From assembly GCA_028709305.1 (NCBI GenBank), contig JAQVXE010000007.1, positions 1 through 47,684 of the forward strand: DNA of 47,684 nucleotides. Reading direction: 5' to 3'. A program made the position numbers and the translations under genes. Each line of letters starts with the position of its first letter. Position 1 is the stretch's first letter. Source of the stretch: Bacillota bacterium (GTDB taxonomy: Bacteria; Bacillota; DTU025). Positions 9,914 to 20,400 of the stretch are shown one piece after another. The notes under the pieces are model-generated. The model saw nothing but the letters and a program-made list of their open reading frames with translations, did no database searches and had not been told where the DNA came from.

Positions 9914-10265
9914 TCAACAATCCTCCCCTAATAAGGTGCTTTGAATCTAGGTCTAGACTTCGCTACATAACGGCCAACTCCTTCCTGAGGAGGGTTGAGT
10001 TTCGCTTCCATGTCGCCCCTAATGCTACTCGCACCTGTCACATGTCGCCAAAACGCTGCACGTCTCACGTCCCATTCAGATTCTTCTTGCAAGCATGCGG
10101 CTGGGGGCGGACCCTTGAGGTTAATACAGACCTTCCCCCCATACGTTCTGACGCTCTCTAATATGCAATGCTTAATAACTCCCCACTTTCTTCAGCAGGA
10201 GCATGAAGGAATATGGAGAATTATTAGATAGTGACTGCGAACATAGCATATATGGAGGTAATAAA

Positions 10266-11516
10266 ATGGCAGGTGGCCAATATGAGCAGGTACTAGCTCG
10301 GCTTCGCGAGGCTGCTCGGATCCTCAACCTTGAGCCAGGCATCTTCGAGATCCTCGCAGAACCAGAGCGCACGCTCGAGGTTGCGCTTCCCATCAAGATG
10401 GATGATGGGAGCATTAAGGTGTTTATTGGATACAGGTGCCAGCACTCCACCGTACGCGGCCCGGCGAAAGGTGGAGTTCGCTATGCAATGGATGTATGCA
10501 TGGACGAAGTGAAGGCGCTGTCTTCGTGGATGACCTGGAAATGCGCAGTCGCAGGAATTCCCTACGGAGGCGGCAAGGGCGGCATCCGCGTGGACCCTAC
10601 ACAGCTGTCAGAGGGCGAGTTGGAGAGGCTCACACGGCGTTATGTGTACGCAACATACCCAATCATAGGGCCTGAACAGGACATCCCTGCGCCTGACATG
10701 GGAACCAACGCCCAGATTATGGGCTGGTTCGTGGATACCTACTCGATTCTCAACGGAGTCTATAGCCCAGGCGTGGTCACTGGCAAACCAGTGCCCATCG
10801 GTGGCTCAATTGGACGCCGTGAAGCAACTGGCCGAGGTGTGATCTTCGCCGTGCGCGAACTCCTAATCCGGCTCGGCAAAGAGCCAACCGAGATTACATG
10901 CGCGGTCCAGGGCTACGGAAACGTAGGTTCAGTTGCCGCAACGTTGGCACATGAATTGGGCTGCAAGGTAGTTGCCGTCAGCGACATCACCGGCGGACGC
11001 TACAACCCGAGAGGACTCAACATACCCGAGATTACCAAGCATGTGGAGAACAACAGGGTCCTTGAAGGATACGAGGAACCGGGAGCCGACAACATATCAA
11101 ACACCGACCTCCTCACACTAGATGTCGATCTCCTCATCCCAGCCGCCCTACAGAATCAGATTACCGAAGAAAACGCAGCAGACATCAAAGCAAAGTTTAT
11201 CGTCGAAGCCGCAAATGGACCTACCACGGCAGATGCCGACAAGATCCTTGGCGAAAACGGGATTCTTGTCGTGCCGGATATCCTGGCAAATGCCGGCGGA
11301 GTCATCTGCTCCTACTTCGAGTGGGTCCAGAATCTGCAGAATTTCTACTGGAGCGAGGAAGAAGTCAACTCGAGGCTCGACAACATTATGACAAACAACT
11401 TCGCAGAGGTATGGGACTTCGCCCACGAGAAGGACCTGAGCCTCCGCACAGGCGCCTACATCCTAGGAGTAAAGCGCGTAGTGGATGCTATTAAACTACG
11501 TGGCATCTTCCCGTGA
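10266..11516 (+). CDS. gdhA: Glu/Leu/Phe/Val-family glutamate dehydrogenase
   Basis: GPAKGGVRYAMDVCMDEVKALSSWMTWKCAVAGIPYGGGKGGI; start at MAGGQYEQ with SD ATGGAGG upstream. Confidence 0.94.
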   Translation: MAGGQYEQVLARLREAARILNLEPGIFEILAEPERTLEVALPIKMDDGSIKVFIGYRCQHSTVRGPAKGGVRYAMDVCMDEVKALSSWMTWKCAVAGIPYGGGKGGIRVDPTQLSEGELERLTRRYVYATYPIIGPEQDIPAPDMGTNAQIMGWFVDTYSILNGVYSPGVVTGKPVPIGGSIGRREATGRGVIFAVRELLIRLGKEPTEITCAVQGYGNVGSVAATLAHELGCKVVAVSDITGGRYNPRGLNIPEITKHVENNRVLEGYEEPGADNISNTDLLTLDVDLLIPAALQNQITEENAADIKAKFIVEAANGPTTADADKILGENGILVVPDILANAGGVICSYFEWVQNLQNFYWSEEEVNSRLDNIMTNNFAEVWDFAHEKDLSLRTGAYILGVKRVVDAIKLRGIFP

Positions 11517-11560
11517 TGTAGACGGCCTGAAGGCGCAACCCGGGATTGCCCCGATGCTGT

Positions 11561-11588
11561 GGGACGCCGCTACTAGGCGTCCCTTCTT
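11561..11588 (+). terminator. Rho-independent terminator of glutamate dehydrogenase gene
   Basis: GGGACGCC-GCTACTA-GGCGTCCC followed by TTCTT. Confidence 0.75.
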
Positions 11589-11755
11589 CATCTCTGCGGA
11601 ACGGGATGACCCGCTGGTGGGTTTGGCTTTCATCCCCTAGCCCCCGTCCCAAATCCCCTCCGAACTCGCGCAGTCCCATTCATATGTGCATGATGCAGCT
11701 GGCATGCCTCATGTGCGGAATCTGGGTTTCCTTCTGAGGTTACCTGCCCACAAAG

Positions 11756-11796
11756 GCCGGCCCGCAAGCGGCTGCAAGTGCCGCTTACGGGCCGGC
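11756..11796 (-). terminator. Terminator of the ptb-buk-vor operon
   Basis: Long stem GCCGGCCCG-c-AAGCGGC / GCCGCTT-a-CGGGCCGGC, loop TGCAAGT; minus-strand tail CCTTTGT. Confidence 0.75.
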
Positions 11797-11873
11797 AATC
11801 GTCTCGAACGTCCCCTGATCGCCTCTTTCAGCCGCCTGGGCTCGAGGCCGTCGTCACAGTTGAACCTATTGCT

Positions 11874-12410
11874 CTACTTGGCCAGCTCGGCTCCTGCCTC
11901 CAGCGCCTTTACATTCAGAGGTATCAAGTTATGCCTTCTCGCAGGCAGTACCTCCTTGAGGCTCTCAGCTATCGAGTCCATCGATACCACACGCGTGGCA
12001 GCAAGATAGGCGCCGAGCGCGCACATGTTGGCCACTCGACCAGATCCCAGTTCGGCAGCCATGTCATTGGCTGGAACTGCAATTACCCTCACATCAGAGC
12101 GAGTAGGCATTCGGTCTATTAGCGAGCTGTTGTATACAAGCACGCCCCCTGGCCTGAGCGCAGGCTCGAACCTGTCCAGTGAAGGCCTGTTCATTACTAT
12201 GACTGACAAGGGCTCCGACACAATCGGCGAACCTATCGGATCAGTCGATATCACGACAGAGCAGTTCGCCGTTCCACCGCGCATCTCCGGCCCGTACGAA
12301 GGTATCCACGAAACGTTTTTCCCTTCAAACAGTCCGGCGTATGACAGGAGTTGGCCCATCACCATGACGCCCTGGCCGCCGAAGCCAGATATGATCAGTT
12401 CCTCAAGCAT
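11874..12410 (-). CDS. 2-oxoacid:ferredoxin oxidoreductase gamma subunit
   Basis: [18 protein letters not shown] motif; start set at [14 protein letters not shown]. Confidence 0.9.
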   Translation of the reverse strand: MLEELIISGFGGQGVMVMGQLLSYAGLFEGKNVSWIPSYGPEMRGGTANCSVVISTDPIGSPIVSEPLSVIVMNRPSLDRFEPALRPGGVLVYNSSLIDRMPTRSDVRVIAVPANDMAAELGSGRVANMCALGAYLAATRVVSMDSIAESLKEVLPARRHNLIPLNVKALEAGAELAK

Positions 12411-13158
12411 TGTTCGGCCCCCCTTCCGGAGTTCGGAACTCTCCAAGGGGATAGTATGGAATCATGTTCTCTTCCAGCCAGCTCATGGCCTCATACGGGC
12501 CCATTCCCCAGTTGGTCGGGCATGTAGACAGGCACTCGACAAGAGAGAACCCCTCGCCAGCCAGCTGTGTTTCGAACGCCTTCCTTATCGCGGTCTTCGC
12601 CTTCGCCACATTCCCCGGAGATGAGAGCGCAACTCTGGCTACATACGCTGCGCCGGGAATCGTTGCCAGCATCTCCGAAACCCGAAGCGGGCTGCCGCAA
12701 TGCTCTTTCTGCCTGCCAAAAGGCGCAGTAGTCGCCTTCTGGCCCACCAGCGTAGTCGGAGCCATCTGGCCTCCCGTCATTCCGTATATTGCATTGTTCA
12801 CGAATATCACCGTGATACGTTCGCCTCTCATTGCGGCATGCACTATTTCGGCAGCCCCAATCGAAGCCAGGTCGCCATCGCCCTGGTATGAAAAGACGAC
12901 TGAGTCAGGCACTGACCGCTTTATCCCTGTGGCAACAGCCGGGGCTCGCCCGTGTGCTGCCTGCTGGAAGTCGCAGTCGAAGTAGTCGTATGCAAAGACT
13001 GCGCAGCCTACCGGGGCAACCCCGATAGCGCGGTCTCTGATTCCCAGATCATCAATGGCTTCCGCAACCAACTTGTGTGCGATGCCGTGTGTGCAACCTG
13101 GGCAGTAATGCGTCGACCTTGGCTGCAGCGACTTTGGAACAGAATATACTTGCTTCAT
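12403..13158 (-). CDS. 2-oxoacid:ferredoxin oxidoreductase beta subunit (ThDP-binding; VorA/KorB-like)
   Basis: [25 protein letters not shown]...[18 protein letters not shown]. Confidence 0.92.
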   Translation of the reverse strand: MKQVYSVPKSLQPRSTHYCPGCTHGIAHKLVAEAIDDLGIRDRAIGVAPVGCAVFAYDYFDCDFQQAAHGRAPAVATGIKRSVPDSVVFSYQGDGDLASIGAAEIVHAAMRGERITVIFVNNAIYGMTGGQMAPTTLVGQKATTAPFGRQKEHCGSPLRVSEMLATIPGAAYVARVALSSPGNVAKAKTAIRKAFETQLAGEGFSLVECLSTCPTNWGMGPYEAMSWLEENMIPYYPLGEFRTPEGGPNNA

Positions 13159-14225
13159 TTCCGCACCTCCGCCCTGGCGATCTCCTCGACTCGCTCCAGA
13201 ATCTCGGCAGCTGTCGGGATAACACCGCCGGTAGTGCCATAGAAATGGACTGGAGCTGCTCCAGAGACCGCAACTTTCACATCCTCGACCATCTGCCCAA
13301 GACTCATTTCCACCGTCAAGAAGGCTTTGGCAGTGCGAGCAACCTCCCCAATCTCATCGTATGGGAACGGGGATACTGTGATGGGGCGGATGAGCCCAAC
13401 CTTGAGCCCTGCAGCGCGGGCCCTGTCCATCACTGACCGGCATATCCTTGCAGTGGTTCCATAGGCCACCAGTACAATGTCGGCATCATCAGTCTTCGCC
13501 TTCTCGCACATTACTTCGTTCTTCTTTGCCTGTTCGAACCTTTCGGCGATCTTCAGGTTGTGCTTGAAGAGCGCCTCAGGCTGAAGGTAGATGGAGTTAA
13601 TCAGACGGGGGGCGCGCCCATCCTTCGCGCCAGTAGTGGCCCAATCCTTAGCCGGAACTTCCCTCGGAGCCGGCTCACGGAACTCAACGGGTTCCATCAT
13701 CTGGCCTAGAACTCCGTCTCCCAGAATCATCACAGGCATTCGATATGTCTCAGCTACGTCAAACGCCTGCATCGTCAGATCAACCATTTCCTGAATGGAC
13801 GCCGGCGCATATACGATCGTGTAGTAATCGCCATGCCCTCCGCCTTTCACGGCCTGGAAATAGTCGCTTTGAGCAGGCTGAATTCCACCTAGTCCCGGTC
13901 CTCCACGAACCATGTTGACTATAAGGCACGGCAATTCAGCCCCAGCAATGTAGGATATTCCTTCCTGTTTGAGGCTTATGCCAGGGCTCGATGATGAAGT
14001 CATTACACGCGCTCCGGTTCCGGCGGCACCGTACACCATGTTGATGGCCGCCACTTCACTTTCAGCCTGCAAAAACAGGCCGCCGACTTCAGGTAGCCTT
14101 CGGGCCATGTACTCAGGGATTTCGTTCTGGGGAGTTATCGGATACCCGAAGAAGTACCTGCACCCAGCCCTGACGGCAGCCTCAGCAACGGCTTCATTTC
14201 CCTTAAATAACTTACGTTCTGCCAT
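13155..14225 (-). CDS. 2-oxoacid:ferredoxin oxidoreductase alpha subunit (VorB/KorA-like)
   Basis: [45 protein letters not shown]. Confidence 0.92.
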   Translation of the reverse strand: MAERKLFKGNEAVAEAAVRAGCRYFFGYPITPQNEIPEYMARRLPEVGGLFLQAESEVAAINMVYGAAGTGARVMTSSSSPGISLKQEGISYIAGAELPCLIVNMVRGGPGLGGIQPAQSDYFQAVKGGGHGDYYTIVYAPASIQEMVDLTMQAFDVAETYRMPVMILGDGVLGQMMEPVEFREPAPREVPAKDWATTGAKDGRAPRLINSIYLQPEALFKHNLKIAERFEQAKKNEVMCEKAKTDDADIVLVAYGTTARICRSVMDRARAAGLKVGLIRPITVSPFPYDEIGEVARTAKAFLTVEMSLGQMVEDVKVAVSGAAPVHFYGTTGGVIPTAAEILERVEEIARAEVRK

Positions 14226-14239
14226 GCATACTGCCCTCC

Positions 14240-14446
14240 TCAGGGTTTGAATACTTCGATTACAGCGTCAGGACACATCCGTGCACAAATCCCGCAGGAG
14301 ATGCAGTTCTCCTCATCTGCGAGCACAGCAGGATGGTAGCCCTTAGCGTTTATGCGCTCTGCCATTACTATCACTTTCCTGGGACAGAACTGAACACACA
14401 GTTCACATCCCTTGCACTTCTCCTCATCAAACACTACTTTCGTCAT
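14240..14446 (-). CDS. 2x[4Fe-4S] ferredoxin (delta subunit)
   Basis: 68 aa with two CxxCxxCxxxC clusters (CKGCELCVQFCP, CISCGICARMCP). Confidence 0.93.
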   Translation of the reverse strand: MTKVVFDEEKCKGCELCVQFCPRKVIVMAERINAKGYHPAVLADEENCISCGICARMCPDAVIEVFKP

Positions 14447-15540
14447 CGGCCGCCTCCTCCCAACATCATTCGTTTGGGTTCTTCATGACCCCGGAGGACC
14501 CTGAGGCCTGCATCGGCCAACGCCTCCATCTCACATTCACCTGGATAGACCATCATATCGGCAATGAAGTCTACTCGCTCTCTAATCCAGGCAACAAGCA
14601 TTTCAGAGTTTGCAGCACCTCCGGTAAGGATGATTGCATCTACATCACCTGCGAGAGCACAGGCCACACGCCCTATCTCCTTTGATACCTGGTAGGCCAT
14701 GCCCTCATAGCACAGTCTGGCATAATCATCTCCTTCCTCAATCCGCTTCTCTACATCCAAGAGCGAATTCGTTCCAAGGTACGCCACCAGGCCACCTTGT
14801 CCGGTTACCTTCCGCCTCATCTCTGCCTCTGTGTATTTCCCTGAGAAGCAGAGCTTCACCAAAGACGTGTTGGGAAGGCTTCCGGATCGTTCTGACGAGT
14901 AAGGGCCCTCTCCGTCCAGTGCGTTGCTGACCTCAACAACGCGCCCACGCCTGTGCCCGCCTATGCTTATGCCACCGCCGAGATGCACTACTATGAAATT
15001 GCATTCCTCATAGGTCCGTCCCATCTTTCGCGCAGCCTTCCTAGCCACTGCCTTTTGGTTTAAGGCGTGGAAAACGCTTCTGCGCTCAATATCGGGAATG
15101 CCTGTCATGCGGGCTATGTCGTGAAGTTCATCGGTTGTTGTTGCGTCAGCAATATAGGAGGGAATTCCCAGATTGTCGGCTATCTCCTTGGCTATGATGC
15201 CGCCAAGGCTGGAGGCATGGTTCCATCCCCATTCGTAGAGGGCATCTATTAGCACGTCATCTACGATGTACACCCCGCCTTCCATAGGAGGCAATACGCC
15301 ACCGCGCCCAACTACGGCTGACAGAGTATCTGCAGGAATCGGCCCTCTTTCCATGAACTCGAGCACCGCTTCCTTTCTCATATCAAACTGGTCAAAGATG
15401 CGGGGGTAGGAAGCAATGAGAGCGGCATCGTGTCTCAGAGTTTCGGATGCCACAGACTGATCGCCGTCGAATACGGCTACTTTCGTTGAAGTGGACCCGG
15501 GGTTAATGACAAGAACCCTGTAGTCGCTCACCCCAACCAC
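14443..15540 (-). CDS. buk: Butyrate kinase (copy 1)
   Basis: VLVINPGSTSTKVAVF, VVHLGGGISIGGHRRGRVVEVSNALDGEGPYSSERSGSLP. Confidence 0.92.
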   Translation of the reverse strand: MVGVSDYRVLVINPGSTSTKVAVFDGDQSVASETLRHDAALIASYPRIFDQFDMRKEAVLEFMERGPIPADTLSAVVGRGGVLPPMEGGVYIVDDVLIDALYEWGWNHASSLGGIIAKEIADNLGIPSYIADATTTDELHDIARMTGIPDIERRSVFHALNQKAVARKAARKMGRTYEECNFIVVHLGGGISIGGHRRGRVVEVSNALDGEGPYSSERSGSLPNTSLVKLCFSGKYTEAEMRRKVTGQGGLVAYLGTNSLLDVEKRIEEGDDYARLCYEGMAYQVSKEIGRVACALAGDVDAIILTGGAANSEMLVAWIRERVDFIADMMVYPGECEMEALADAGLRVLRGHEEPKRMMLGGGGR

Positions 15541-15548
15541 CTCCGTTA

Positions 15549-16451
15549 CTATGACGTTGCGATAGCCAGCGCAAGCGAGTTTAGCCTGGCCTCGGGAGAA
15601 TCTGAGCGAGATGTGAGCACAATTGGCGCGCGAGCCCCGGTCACTACAGCCGCTGTCTCAACTTGGCCAAAGTAGACTAGAGTTTTGTATATGACGTTTC
15701 CTGCAACGATGTTTGGAGCAAGGAGTATGTCTGCTCGCCCAGCAACAGGACCTCCCACTCCCTTGTGCTCTGCGGATTCGCGAGAGACGGCGTTATCAAG
15801 GCCAAGGGGACCGTCTACTATGCATCCGCGTATCTGGCGCCTATCGCTCATCTTGGCAAGCGCCGCGGCTTCCACAGTCTCGGGCATGTCCGGATTCACG
15901 ACCTCCACAGCGGCTACACATGCGATCTTCGGCATTTCATTCCCTAGTTTATGGGCTACTTCGACAACATTCTTAATTATCTGTACCTTGTCCTGAAGAG
16001 TAGGCACAACTACCATGGCACCATCTGTCAAGTAGATCAGCCTGTCGTATCTGGGAGACTTGAAGACCGCAACGTGGCTCAAGAGCCTACCGGTGCGGAG
16101 ACCGACCTCCTTGTCCAGCACTGCTCTCAGAAAATCGGCCGTCGGAATAAGTCCCTTCATCAAGATACCCGCCTGCCCGGAACTGACCAGTTCAACTGCA
16201 CGCAAAGCAGCAATCCTCGGGTCAGGTTCATGCAAAACTTCTACATCTGAAAGCCTCAGCCCCGTCTGAGAGGCCATAGGGTTTATGACTTCCTCATCGC
16301 CTACAAGGACAAACTCTCCCATCCCAATCTCCTGGGCCATCTGAACAGCTTCGAGTACTTCACGATCTTGCGCGGCTGCAATTGCTACCTTGGCTGACGG
16401 GCGCTCCTTTGCACGCGCCACAACCTCATCGAAGGTTGCAAGCATTGTCAT
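15549..16451 (-). CDS. ptb: Phosphate butyryl/acetyl transferase (Ptb-like)
   Basis: 300 aa; LMKGLIPTADFLRAVLDKEVGLRTGRLLSHVAVF, VDGPLGLDNAVS. Confidence 0.9.
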   Translation of the reverse strand: MTMLATFDEVVARAKERPSAKVAIAAAQDREVLEAVQMAQEIGMGEFVLVGDEEVINPMASQTGLRLSDVEVLHEPDPRIAALRAVELVSSGQAGILMKGLIPTADFLRAVLDKEVGLRTGRLLSHVAVFKSPRYDRLIYLTDGAMVVVPTLQDKVQIIKNVVEVAHKLGNEMPKIACVAAVEVVNPDMPETVEAAALAKMSDRRQIRGCIVDGPLGLDNAVSRESAEHKGVGGPVAGRADILLAPNIVAGNVIYKTLVYFGQVETAAVVTGARAPIVLTSRSDSPEARLNSLALAIATS

Positions 16452-16493
16452 CTCCTCCCTCAGGCAATGTGTTCGGATCGGGTTTGTGCTGGG

Positions 16494-17591
16494 TCAAACG
16501 GACGCATATGATCTTGCCTCTTCCTCTCCGGCAAGCACTCGCATGGCGCTGCGCGCCAGAGCTTCCATTTCGTTCTCTCCTGGGAACGTGACAATTGGAG
16601 CTATGAAGCTGCACCTCTCTGTTATGTGTCCAACCAGACGTTCCCAAGACGCAAGCCCTCCGGTGAGAGCAATGGCATCAACGCGCCCGCAAAGAACTGT
16701 CGCCATGGCCCCTATCTCCTTAGATATCTGGTAGGCCATAACCTCCTCAACCTTCTCTGCATGTTCATCTCCTGCAAGGATCCTCTTCTCCACCTCACGG
16801 GCATCAGTCGTCCCGAGGTGTGCAAGAAGCCCACTACCATGCGTAATCAAATGCAGCAGTTCATCCTCGGTGTACTTCCCTGAATAGCACAGGGTTACCA
16901 GATCGCTCATGGGTAGAGAGCCTGAACGCTCCGGCGATAACGGCCCCTCATCGTCGGCACCATTTGCATCGATCATCTTCCCTGCCTTCACAGGACATAT
17001 CGATATTCCACTGCCCAGATGAGCGACTACGAGGTCCACATCCTCCACTGCCTTGCCTAGGCTCTCGGCAGCCTTGGCTGCAGTGCTCCTTATCGAGAGC
17101 GCATGCAGCTTCGACAGACGCGAGATATCCGGCAGACCCGATAGCCTGGCCAATGGTCCGTACTCATCGACCGTGATAGGATCGGCGAAATAGGCGCAAA
17201 CCCCAATCGAATCCGCAAGAGCACGGGCGATTGGAGCGGCCAAATTGGCAGCGTGTTCCGTAGAAGGGCGGTTGAGCAGATCATCCACTACAACATCATC
17301 TACTGAGTAGACCCCTCCGGGCACCGGCTTGAGGGCGCCGCCGCGGGAAATGACGGCATCAACTTCGTCAAGCATGACGCTGTTGGCCTCAAGACTGCCG
17401 AGCACCACATTCTTACGGTATTCCAGTTGGTCGGAGATTCTGGCGTACTGCGCCAGTTCATCGGGGGGATGTTGTATGTTGTCTGAATAGACTGGTTTGC
17501 AGCCGCTGTAGACCGCCACCTTGGTGGACGTGGAACCTGTGTTTACCACGAGAACTGAGAAAGTCCGATTAATACATCCCAACGGACCCAC
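16494..17591 (-). CDS. Butyrate kinase paralogue (copy 2)
   Basis: VLVVNTGSTSTKVAVY, VVAHLGSGISICPVKAGKMIDANGADDEGPLSPERSGSLP; GTG start in ORF track, true start uncertain. Confidence 0.88.
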   Translation of the reverse strand: MGPLGCINRTFSVLVVNTGSTSTKVAVYSGCKPVYSDNIQHPPDELAQYARISDQLEYRKNVVLGSLEANSVMLDEVDAVISRGGALKPVPGGVYSVDDVVVDDLLNRPSTEHAANLAAPIARALADSIGVCAYFADPITVDEYGPLARLSGLPDISRLSKLHALSIRSTAAKAAESLGKAVEDVDLVVAHLGSGISICPVKAGKMIDANGADDEGPLSPERSGSLPMSDLVTLCYSGKYTEDELLHLITHGSGLLAHLGTTDAREVEKRILAGDEHAEKVEEVMAYQISKEIGAMATVLCGRVDAIALTGGLASWERLVGHITERCSFIAPIVTFPGENEMEALARSAMRVLAGEEEARSYASV

Positions 17592-17594
17592 CGC

Positions 17595-17637
17595 CTTCCC
17601 AAGTCGTACACACTTATGTATATTCTACTTTGGGAAG
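17595..17637 (-). promoter_or_regulatory. Inverted repeat at the start of the buk2-ptb-buk1-vor operon (operator or SD-sequestering hairpin)
   Basis: CTTCCCAAGT (17595-17604) vs ACTTTGGGAAG (17627-17637); 10 bp with a one-base bulge; minus-strand 3' arm contains GGGAAG immediately before the start codon. Confidence 0.5.
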
Positions 17638-17650
17638 CAAGTCCCTTCAA

Positions 17651-17679
17651 AAACAAAAAAGCCGGAGCTATTCCGGCTA
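17651..17679 (-). terminator. Rho-independent terminator of pnp
   Basis: Minus strand AGCCGGA-ATAGC-TCCGGCT followed by TTTTTGTTTTTG; upstream of buk2. Confidence 0.92.
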
Positions 17680-17728
17680 TCTTGCTGCAAGGGATTGATC
17701 GGGCTATTTCCGTTGGCATTGCCCGCTC

Positions 17729-19930
17729 CTACCTACGATCTCTGTCACCGCTCCTTCTCCGCGGATCTCCGCCACCTCGGCCGCCACGGCTTCCGGACGG
17801 TGGTCTTCTGTCTCCACGAGGAGCTGGTTCATCCGGCATTCCTTCGGGCCTTGGCAGAAGCGCCTTGCGTGACAAGTTGATCCTGCCCTGGCTGTCAATT
17901 TCGGTGACTCTCACATTGACATCATCGCCCACTTGCACCACATCTTCAACCGTTGGTACTCTCTCGTGAGCAAGCTGCGAGATGTGTACCAAGCCTTCCT
18001 TGCCAGGAAGTATCTCAACAAAGGCTCCGAAAGGCATGATGCGAGTAACCTTGCCGGTGTATACTTCGCCCGGGACTGGATCGTGCACAAGCTCCAGAAT
18101 CATGTTGATCGCTTTTTGAGCCTGAGCCTCGTCCACTGCCGAAACGAATACCCTTCCATCGTCCTCGATGTCGATCTTGGTCCCTGTAAGCTCGATGATC
18201 TTTCGGATCACCTTTCCGCCGGGCCCTATGACGTCTCGAATCTTGTCAGGATCTATGTTGATTGTCAGCATCCGAGGAGCATAAGGCGATAGCTCTGCGC
18301 GAGGCTCCGGAATGGTCTCCAGCATCCTGTCCATGATGAAGAGCCTTCCGCGGCGCGCCTGCTCCAGCGCGGCCTGGAGTATCTCCCTGGAGATGCCCCT
18401 CGCCTTTATGTCCATCTGGACTGCTGTCACACCATCCCGCGTTCCGGCTACCTTGAAGTCCATGTCGCCAAGGGCGTCCTCAATGCCCTGTATGTCTGTG
18501 AGGATTGCAAAATCGTCCTCGTACTTGACAAGCCCCATGGCCACTCCGGCCACTGGCCTCTTGATGGGAACCCCGCCATCCATGAGCGCAAGAGTGCTTC
18601 CGCATACCGATGCCATGCTGGATGACCCATTCGATTCCACAACTTCCGACACTACCCTGACGGTGTAGGGGAATTCCTCTTCGTCCGGTATTACGGGCAC
18701 CAGGGCTCGCTCCGCAAGAGCGCCATGCCCGATCTCGCGTCTGCCTGGGCCACGCATCGGCCTTACCTCGCCTACACTGTAGGACGGGAAATTGTAATGG
18801 TGCATGTACCTCTTGGATTCCTCAAGTCCGAGGTCGTCCAGAATCTGTTCTTCACCGATTGCGCCAAGAGTGCACGCAGTGATGACCTGCGTCTGTCCCC
18901 TGCGGAACATTGCAGACCCGTGGACCCTGGGCAGCAACCCGATATCACACGTTATCTTACGAATCTCGTCAAGAGACCTTCCGTCAGGCCGCGTTCTCTC
19001 TTGCGTAATCATCCTGCGGACTATCTGCTTGAGCAATGCGTCCAGCACATTGTTGATGTCACGCACAGGTAGCTCTTCGCCCATGATTTCAGCGAAATGG
19101 TCCAGAACTTCCTCTCGTACGGCGTTTGTCAGCTCTTCCCGAGTGAGCTTATCAGGATTGCGCACTGCCTCATTGAGCTTGTCATATGCATAGTCCTTGA
19201 CCTTCTTCTCGATCTCAGGGTCAGGCTTGAATGCCTCAAATTCCTTCTTAGGAACTCCGACCTCGGCTACTATCTTCTTCTGGAATGCCACGATTTCTTT
19301 GATCGTCTCGTGGCCGTACATGATCGCTTCCAGCACCTGTTCCTCGGGAACTTCATTAGCTCCCGCCTCGACCATGAGAACTGCGTCCCCAGTCCCTGCA
19401 ACTGTCAATGAGAGTATCGACTGCCCTGACTCTTCGACCCCAGGGTTTACGACAAGCTTCCCGTCGACAAGGCCTACATTAACACCGGCAATCGGGCCGT
19501 CGAAGGGTATGTCCGAAATGGACAGAGCAATCGAAGCGCCGTTCATCGCCAGTAATGCAGGATCGACTCCAGGTTCCACCGAGAGAACTGTAGCAACAAC
19601 CTGAACGTCATTGCGGTATCCATCGGGGAACAACGGCCTGATAGGCCTATCGATCTGTCGCGCAGCCAGGATAGCTGCCTCCCCCGGCCTCCCCTCGCGC
19701 TTGATGAACCCTCCTGGAATCTTGCCCACTGCATAGAGTTTCTCCTCATAATCCACAAGAAGAGGGAAGAAATCTATGCCCTCCCTGGGCTCCTTCGATG
19801 CTGTTGCAGTAACGAGAACCACCGTGTCGCCGTACCGGCAAAGCACAGACCCACCGGCCTGCTGAGCTATGTAGCCAGTCTCTACTGCCAGCCTCTTTCC
19901 AGCTATGTCCGTCTGGAAAACTTGATGCAT
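17729..19930 (-). CDS. pnp: Polyribonucleotide nucleotidyltransferase
   Basis: 733 aa; two RNase PH domains, KH ([19 protein letters not shown]) and S1 domains; Arg/Gly-rich C-terminus. Confidence 0.96.
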   Translation of the reverse strand: MHQVFQTDIAGKRLAVETGYIAQQAGGSVLCRYGDTVVLVTATASKEPREGIDFFPLLVDYEEKLYAVGKIPGGFIKREGRPGEAAILAARQIDRPIRPLFPDGYRNDVQVVATVLSVEPGVDPALLAMNGASIALSISDIPFDGPIAGVNVGLVDGKLVVNPGVEESGQSILSLTVAGTGDAVLMVEAGANEVPEEQVLEAIMYGHETIKEIVAFQKKIVAEVGVPKKEFEAFKPDPEIEKKVKDYAYDKLNEAVRNPDKLTREELTNAVREEVLDHFAEIMGEELPVRDINNVLDALLKQIVRRMITQERTRPDGRSLDEIRKITCDIGLLPRVHGSAMFRRGQTQVITACTLGAIGEEQILDDLGLEESKRYMHHYNFPSYSVGEVRPMRGPGRREIGHGALAERALVPVIPDEEEFPYTVRVVSEVVESNGSSSMASVCGSTLALMDGGVPIKRPVAGVAMGLVKYEDDFAILTDIQGIEDALGDMDFKVAGTRDGVTAVQMDIKARGISREILQAALEQARRGRLFIMDRMLETIPEPRAELSPYAPRMLTINIDPDKIRDVIGPGGKVIRKIIELTGTKIDIEDDGRVFVSAVDEAQAQKAINMILELVHDPVPGEVYTGKVTRIMPFGAFVEILPGKEGLVHISQLAHERVPTVEDVVQVGDDVNVRVTEIDSQGRINLSRKALLPRPEGMPDEPAPRGDRRPPSGSRGGRGGGDPRRRSGDRDRR

Positions 19931-19976
19931 TAAGTTGCCTACCTCCTACACATTGCCTTGTTGCGCTCATGAACAA

Positions 19977-20003
19977 GAGAGCGGGACACAAATACCCGCT
20001 CTC
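19977..20003 (-). terminator. Hairpin between rpsO and pnp
   Basis: Perfect 9-bp stem GAGAGCGGG/CCCGCTCTC; minus-strand tail TTGTTC. Confidence 0.6.
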
Positions 20004-20015
20004 ACTCATTCTGCG

Positions 20016-20285
20016 CTACTTGCGAAGTCCTAGTTCTTCTATGAGCGCCCTGTATCTTTCTATATCGCTATCTTTCAGATAGTCAAGGAGCGCCCTGCGT
20101 TTTCCTACCATCTTGAGAAGACCACGCCTTGAATGATTGTCTCGCTTGTGGGCTTTCAAGTGTTCAGTAAGGTAGTTTATCCTTTCCGTAAGGATCGCTA
20201 CCTGAACCTCCGGAGAACCCGTATCACCTTCATGGAGTTGGTACTTCTCGATAATGCTCCTCTTTTCGTCAGCCGTTAGGCTCAA
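20016..20285 (-). CDS. rpsO: 30S ribosomal protein S15
   Basis: 89 aa, [46 protein letters not shown]. Confidence 0.97.
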   Translation of the reverse strand: MSLTADEKRSIIEKYQLHEGDTGSPEVQVAILTERINYLTEHLKAHKRDNHSRRGLLKMVGKRRALLDYLKDSDIERYRALIEELGLRK

Positions 20286-20400
20286 GGGCTGTGCACCTCC
20301 TGTTTTTCGTATGCCCCTGCCAAGAAGGCCGTCGGAGGGAAGATCGACAATCCTAGCTAAGGGTCAAGCAAGCTCCATCAGGTGTGGGCTTGCGGAATTC

